From Astrocystis sublimbata (lineage: Eukaryota; Ascomycota; Sordariomycetes; Xylariales; Xylariaceae), in contig JAJNNY010000052.1 in NCBI GenBank assembly GCA_022453515.1, positions 204,173 to 268,172 of the forward strand: DNA of 64,000 nucleotides, given 5' to 3'. Position 1 is the first letter of the stretch. The number at the start of each line of letters is the position of its first letter. This document shows positions 59,497-64,000 of the stretch, one piece after another. The position numbers and the translations under genes are program-made. Below the pieces are notes generated by a model, which was given only the letters and a program-made list of their open reading frames with translations, was not told where the DNA came from and searched no databases.

Positions 59497-60408
59497 ATGC
59501 ATAGCCACACTAAACCACCCGCCACTGGTGCCTGGAAAGAGTCGACTCCCAAAGGTGCCTCGAAGTCAAATCGTGATAACGAATCGACTACCGATAGCGC
59601 TTTGAAGTCAGGTGACAAGGAAGAGGAAGATCCCTCCTTACGAGATAGGAGGGAAATGATTGACTTCCTTAAGGGCCATATCAAGGGCAAAATCAAGACC
59701 ACCCTTCCGCATGACGCCGGCACTCTGACAAAGTTTTTGATGCATAATTGCGAGGCTGTCTGTGACCCAGTTTCGGAATACATACGCCATTTCTTGCGCC
59801 ACTACAACTACGATCGTTATAATACATGGAACAGACTTCTAACAACTGAAGAACTTGAAGTATTCATCCCGAAGTATTTCAAATGCTTCAGTAGGTTGTT
59901 CTTCTGTCGTCTACTACATATGGAAATACATAAGTGGCGGGGAAAAGCAATACCCCCAAGGCCACTCGTCACGCTTGCACTTCATCCTAACAACCATCAT
60001 TGGAGGGGCATTTTCAACATACATCCTTCGGGTGCTATGATATACATTGCTCAACAACGCCAAGATGGCCCTTCAGATGGTGACACCTCTCTCAATTATT
60101 ACCTCGCCATCCTCATTCACGAGATGGTTCACGCGTATTTCGATCTCTTCGGTGATCCGAAACATATATATCATCAACAATGGGTGCTTGACAACGGCCG
60201 CCACGGCCAGATGTTTTGGATGTTGCTCCGGTTCTGTCTTAATAACATATTTTCCATTACAAAATCGGAAACCATGTGGCACAATGTGATGGAGGTAGAG
60301 ACGTTTCACCGTTTGTGCTTCAATCGTGAGGCAAACCCATCCAGATCTACAAACAACTCAGACAAACCAGACAAACCAGATCCTAAAACAATAAAGATAT
60401 TGAACTAG
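59497..60408 (+). CDS. SprT-like metalloprotease-fold protein, copy B (right)
   Basis: Mirror of 33972-34883, identical 303 residues with HEMVHAY and HGQMF intact. With copy A at 23801 the window shows three SprT-like genes, two of them identical. Confidence 0.85.
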   Translation: MHSHTKPPATGAWKESTPKGASKSNRDNESTTDSALKSGDKEEEDPSLRDRREMIDFLKGHIKGKIKTTLPHDAGTLTKFLMHNCEAVCDPVSEYIRHFLRHYNYDRYNTWNRLLTTEELEVFIPKYFKCFSRLFFCRLLHMEIHKWRGKAIPPRPLVTLALHPNNHHWRGIFNIHPSGAMIYIAQQRQDGPSDGDTSLNYYLAILIHEMVHAYFDLFGDPKHIYHQQWVLDNGRHGQMFWMLLRFCLNNIFSITKSETMWHNVMEVETFHRLCFNREANPSRSTNNSDKPDKPDPKTIKILN

Positions 60409-61067
60409 CAATACCAAGCCAACGTGGTATAAAATGGAAAAATTGAGTACGCCCAGGAGATTGGAACCGACATCTTCCTCTGGTAGTACACACATCCAAA
60501 ACTAATTTGATTTGTTACCTAGGTAGGTGTAGAATCCGCGTAGAAATTTAAAGCTGATAACACAAGCCAAAGTCTTCGAACGCCTTCCTGATTTCCAACG
60601 TCAGTCAAGCAAGGGAACATACCGTGATCGATCATTTTGAACTTCCCGCACGTAAGTCTTGTGGATAGGTGGGCCTTCACATATAATTACACCGTTACTT
60701 CCGCATAAAGTCATGACATCGAGTTGATTTATTGTCATGGTGATAAGACGTAATTAGCCGTTGTGAAAGGTTGTAAGTCCAAGGGTTCGGGAATTTTGAT
60801 TATAAGCCAAAGAGATGTGAATGAATTTGCATATACTGTGGCATATCTCTCTTGATTCTGTTGCTTCATTTCATGGACTACTCTATTGATCGAAACCATG
60901 TAAACATTAGTTAAACCAACCTGCTCCGTCTCTTTTTGGGGTGAAGAAAAATTGAAAGCATATTTCCGAGTACCCAGGTATCCCTAACGCCGTTCCCAGA
61001 CCATTATATACATTGGAGTCCTTCTCCTCACTGTTCAAAGCACACAACTCTTCATTAAAGCCAGAGA
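60409..61067. other. Convergent 3' intergenic (right arm)
   Basis: Mirror of 33313-33971. No gene. Confidence 0.55.
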
Positions 61068-62100
61068 TCACTTCATGAGTCTAGTGGAGTTATCGTCAGC
61101 GCCCGAGCGCTCGAAGGTCACAGCAGGTAGTGCTTCGAAGCCCATGTTCGGAAGCGTTGGTGTTCTCAAAGGCTGGTCTGTATATGTACGAACAGGTGTT
61201 GGCCGCATGGACGCTTGGAATGGCCGAGGGGTCAACTGGGGGCGGGGGCTGGATATCCTGTCAGTTTCCGGGCCCTCGAAGGGGCTCCCGCTCGTCTCGG
61301 CGCGAACCCTCGAGCAGTATTTCCCCTGTGCCGGATTCCGTGGGCCAGAGAAGTTGAGGCCATCGTCAGAAGACATCGAGTTGCGATCCGCCGTTGGGAC
61401 AGCGCGCGGTGACGGGAACGAGTTCGTGTCGAGGAATGAGGAGGTAGGGATGTAGGTATCAATGTGTGGTCGGGTCGCTGTGCCTTGCGTCGGCGCTGGC
61501 GACTGAGGGTACCGTGTGGTGTTTCCGGCAACCTTTGGCGCACGCTGCGAGTATGTCGTTTGCGGCTCCAGAGGCAGCGTATCGCCAGCTTCTGGCCGAG
61601 TGCTCTGGCGGACGAAACTGCCGGCTGGGCTCAGGCGTGGGCTTGCCTTAGGGGTGGGCTCAATCTCGGCGACGGTTGATACAGCCTTCCCTTTATCTCC
61701 GGGCTTGATTTCGGTATCGATGTCGAGCGATGTAGAGGATGATTTGCTGGACCGCTCCATGGGTGTAGCCGGTCGAGAAATCCAGATGCCTTCGATTTCC
61801 ACACCACTCTGGATGGCGCGCACGCCGAAGGGGATCTCCCTGCGTTTCATGGGGGGGAGGCCACTCTTGCGCAATTCTGACTGCCGAGCTTTCTTTTCTT
61901 CGTCAAGTAGAACATGCTTCTTCAGGAGCCTTTGTGTCCACCACAACTTGATCCATCCCACGAAAAATACAGCGACGATACCAGCGGCCAACACCTGCAC
62001 CCTGTTAACTAGAGTTCAAATTATGCAAGCAAGCTAAGAAGGGAAGACCTACGAAGGACAGCTCCTCCCACAGCTCCCAATTAGTGAAGAACTGCACCAT
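61068..62100 (-). CDS. Membrane-anchored conserved fungal protein (right copy)
   Basis: Mirror of 32280-33312. Exons 62100-62053 and 61994-61068, 324 residues, identical. It is the outermost gene of the right arm, about 1.1 kb inside the point where the arms begin to differ. Confidence 0.82.
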
Positions 62101-64000
62101 CTTGAAATGTCTAGTCTAGCTGATGAGAAGGGCGATATCCGGCGCAAAGGTTGTGTGGTATGCTTGGCAGGTTGTGTCGAAAACCGAAACGAGCGAGAGT
62201 GCTTTATGTATTCAAACGATCTGTCAGGTGTGATGAGGTTGAATAGAATTGGACTGGACTGGACTGGACCGGACCACGAGCGGCGAAGAAGGTGATGCTG
62301 TACACGAGCGACGAGGCAGTCGCATTCACCACTAGTGACGTTCTTGCCAGGCAAGCAGGCAAGCAGGCTCCCGATGGCAAGGTTATAAATATAACCTTGG
62401 AAGCTTGGGAGTTCTTGTGCTACCCAAAAACCCCTGGATACCTAGGTAGATTGACGTGCGGCCCGATTGCTAGACAGACTATCAACGATCCCTTTACGAA
62501 GACCGAGGTCGCACAGGCGGGTCGTCGTAGATGATATAAAGGTCATGCAATATTATCGTCGACCTCTTTCAGACCAGCAAGCACAAGCACAAGCTTTCAG
62601 CCACAACAAACGGCCAGCAGCTGGTTGAAACAGGGCTAGAAGCTGAAAACGAAGGGCGATCGCCTGGCGTCGATCAGGATCTGGGGATGACCCAAGAAAA
62701 ACGAATCCGAGTGGGCGATAGCGACATCTTAAGATCAACCCACGCACCCCATCGGGCCCGTGTCGCAGACGGTGCAGCAACTGTCATACATATCATATCT
62801 CTTTGTCCTGGAGATGGGGATGTACCGTGCGTGCGTGCGCCTGAGCGGCGAGAAAGAATAGATTAATTGCCAAGACGTACCATCGTCAGGATCTAGAATG
62901 TGAGTTGGTCGGTTGGTACCATCGACGGTGGCATTAGCCGGGAACGTGCATCACACGTTCCTGGCTTGGGCACAAGCCTCTCCAACACGCGAGCTGAGCA
63001 GAGCAAACGTGCATGCAGCCAGATACCCAGAGGCAGTCATGAGATGAAAAACCAGCTCAAGACCAAGAGCCCATCCTTGGCGGCCCCCATCTTCGGCCCT
63101 GTCGACTCTCGAGCAGCCAAACAGGAGCTCACACCTCACCAGTGCTACCAATAACATCCATGGGATGGGATCCAAGTCTCAACCTCACCCACTCTCGCCA
63201 CTCTGGGTGTCTGGGAGACGGACGACACGACAAAGTGGACGGGACGCCCTCGCGCCTCGAAACACGCAGTATGAAAGCGAGCACCTCCAAAATCCATATC
63301 GCGCAAACGAGCGGAGCGATGAGTTGATCCTCAAACGCGGACTAACACCATTCGCGATTGTGTCGAGACCGAATTGGGCATCTCGTTGTTATGATGTGTT
63401 TGTTCTAGACACTTGGCTACAGCTAGCCGGGTCATATTTTGCCTTTGGCTGGTCGCATCGAGCGGTCAGAACAGCGGGCGCCTACGAGCAGCAGTCTAGA
63501 GGGAGAGGGAGAGGGAGAGGGAAGTAAAAAACAATAGGCTGCATGCACCCCTGCGCGGTTTGCTGCTACACCTACCTACCCCAGTGCTACACCACCGAGG
63601 ACCACCTAACCTGCACCGCTGTGAACACGAGCGCTGCATCTCGCCTCTCGACTTACTCCGTACATACATACAATATTTTGCTTCTCGCCTCTAGCGTTTC
63701 CTGAGAAGGGTAGGCGTTGCGAAAGGCCGTGCAGCACCGCAGTTTCCCAACTCAGTTCGCACTTATGCAAGCCACGCCGCTCCGTCGACTTCATTTTCGC
63801 TCACAAGCTCGACAAGTTTCCCGCCATACGAAGTGTGTGTCAGGTTGTCGTGACTGACTACAGAGACGTCCTGCATTAGTGCGTGTGTTGTTGTTGCGCT
63901 TTCAGGGGAATCAGCCACGGCACTGGATGGGCTCTACCCATGATTACTACTTATACATACGTGGTCATACCCAGACATCCAAACACACCTACCATAGACA
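62101..64000. other. Gene-poor right end of window
   Basis: Mirror of 30385-32279. It matches exactly to 63221, then differs by small indels to the window edge. No gene supported. Confidence 0.55.

Larger units (their letters stand above)
47204..64000 (-). repeat. Right arm of giant inverted repeat
   Basis: Reverse complement of 30385-47176. No differences were detected from 47204 to 63221. From 63222 to the window end there are 2 substitutions and about 19 one-base indels relative to the left arm, making it 5 bp longer. The end lies outside the window or at a contig end. Confidence 0.97.

Noticed and set aside
30385..64000. Terminal-inverted-repeat transposon or Starship-like element
   Set aside because: The repeat carries only conserved housekeeping genes. 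I see no transposase, tyrosine recombinase or target-site duplication, and the symmetry has a single centre with no internal cargo.

Overview
The window is nuclear DNA of a filamentous ascomycete, most likely a Sordariomycete (Pezizomycotina). The evidence is short introns of about 50-150 nt with GT..AG ends and CTGAC/CTAAC-type branch sites, dense single-copy housekeeping genes, and proteins of fungal type (calnexin, Tma22, Rpb4, Trs23, Puf6, Acl4, Rad51, Nup120, Vps26, a DUF6604 protein). I cannot name the species.

Left part (1 to about 30.4 kb): 14 genes. In order they are calnexin (5'-truncated by the window edge), a long disordered methyltransferase-domain protein, TMA22/DENR, a borealin-like chromosomal-passenger protein, proteasome RPN10, TRAPP subunit TRS23, RNA polymerase II RPB4, a single-pass membrane protein with a Gln/His tract, PUF6, an RWD/GIR2-like protein, an ACL4-like TPR protein, a SprT-like metalloprotease-fold protein, a conserved fungal hypothetical and formyltetrahydrofolate deformylase. 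Several act in ribosome assembly or translation, but this looks like ordinary fungal gene order, not a cluster.

Right part (about 30.4 to 64 kb): one giant inverted repeat. Every gene from 32.3 to 46.6 kb recurs in mirror image from 47.8 to 62.1 kb, with left + right coordinates always summing to 94380. The arms are about 16.8 kb, separated by a 27-nt unpaired spacer at 47177-47203 inside an AT-rich block. Each arm carries a membrane-anchored protein, a second SprT-like protein, RAD51, a DUF6604 protein, NUP120 and VPS26. The inner 16.0 kb of the arms shows no difference wherever I compared it. The outermost 780 bp (63222-64000 against 30385-31158) carries about 21 differences, 19 of them single-base indels. 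That pattern resembles an unpolished long-read contig end, so the palindrome is either a fold-back assembly/read artefact or a very recent real inverted duplication. It is the main thing to resolve here.

Intron-exon structures were built by hand from frame, GT/AG sites and family resemblance. All multi-exon models below close in frame. I found no convincing tRNA, rRNA, intact transposon or CRISPR array.
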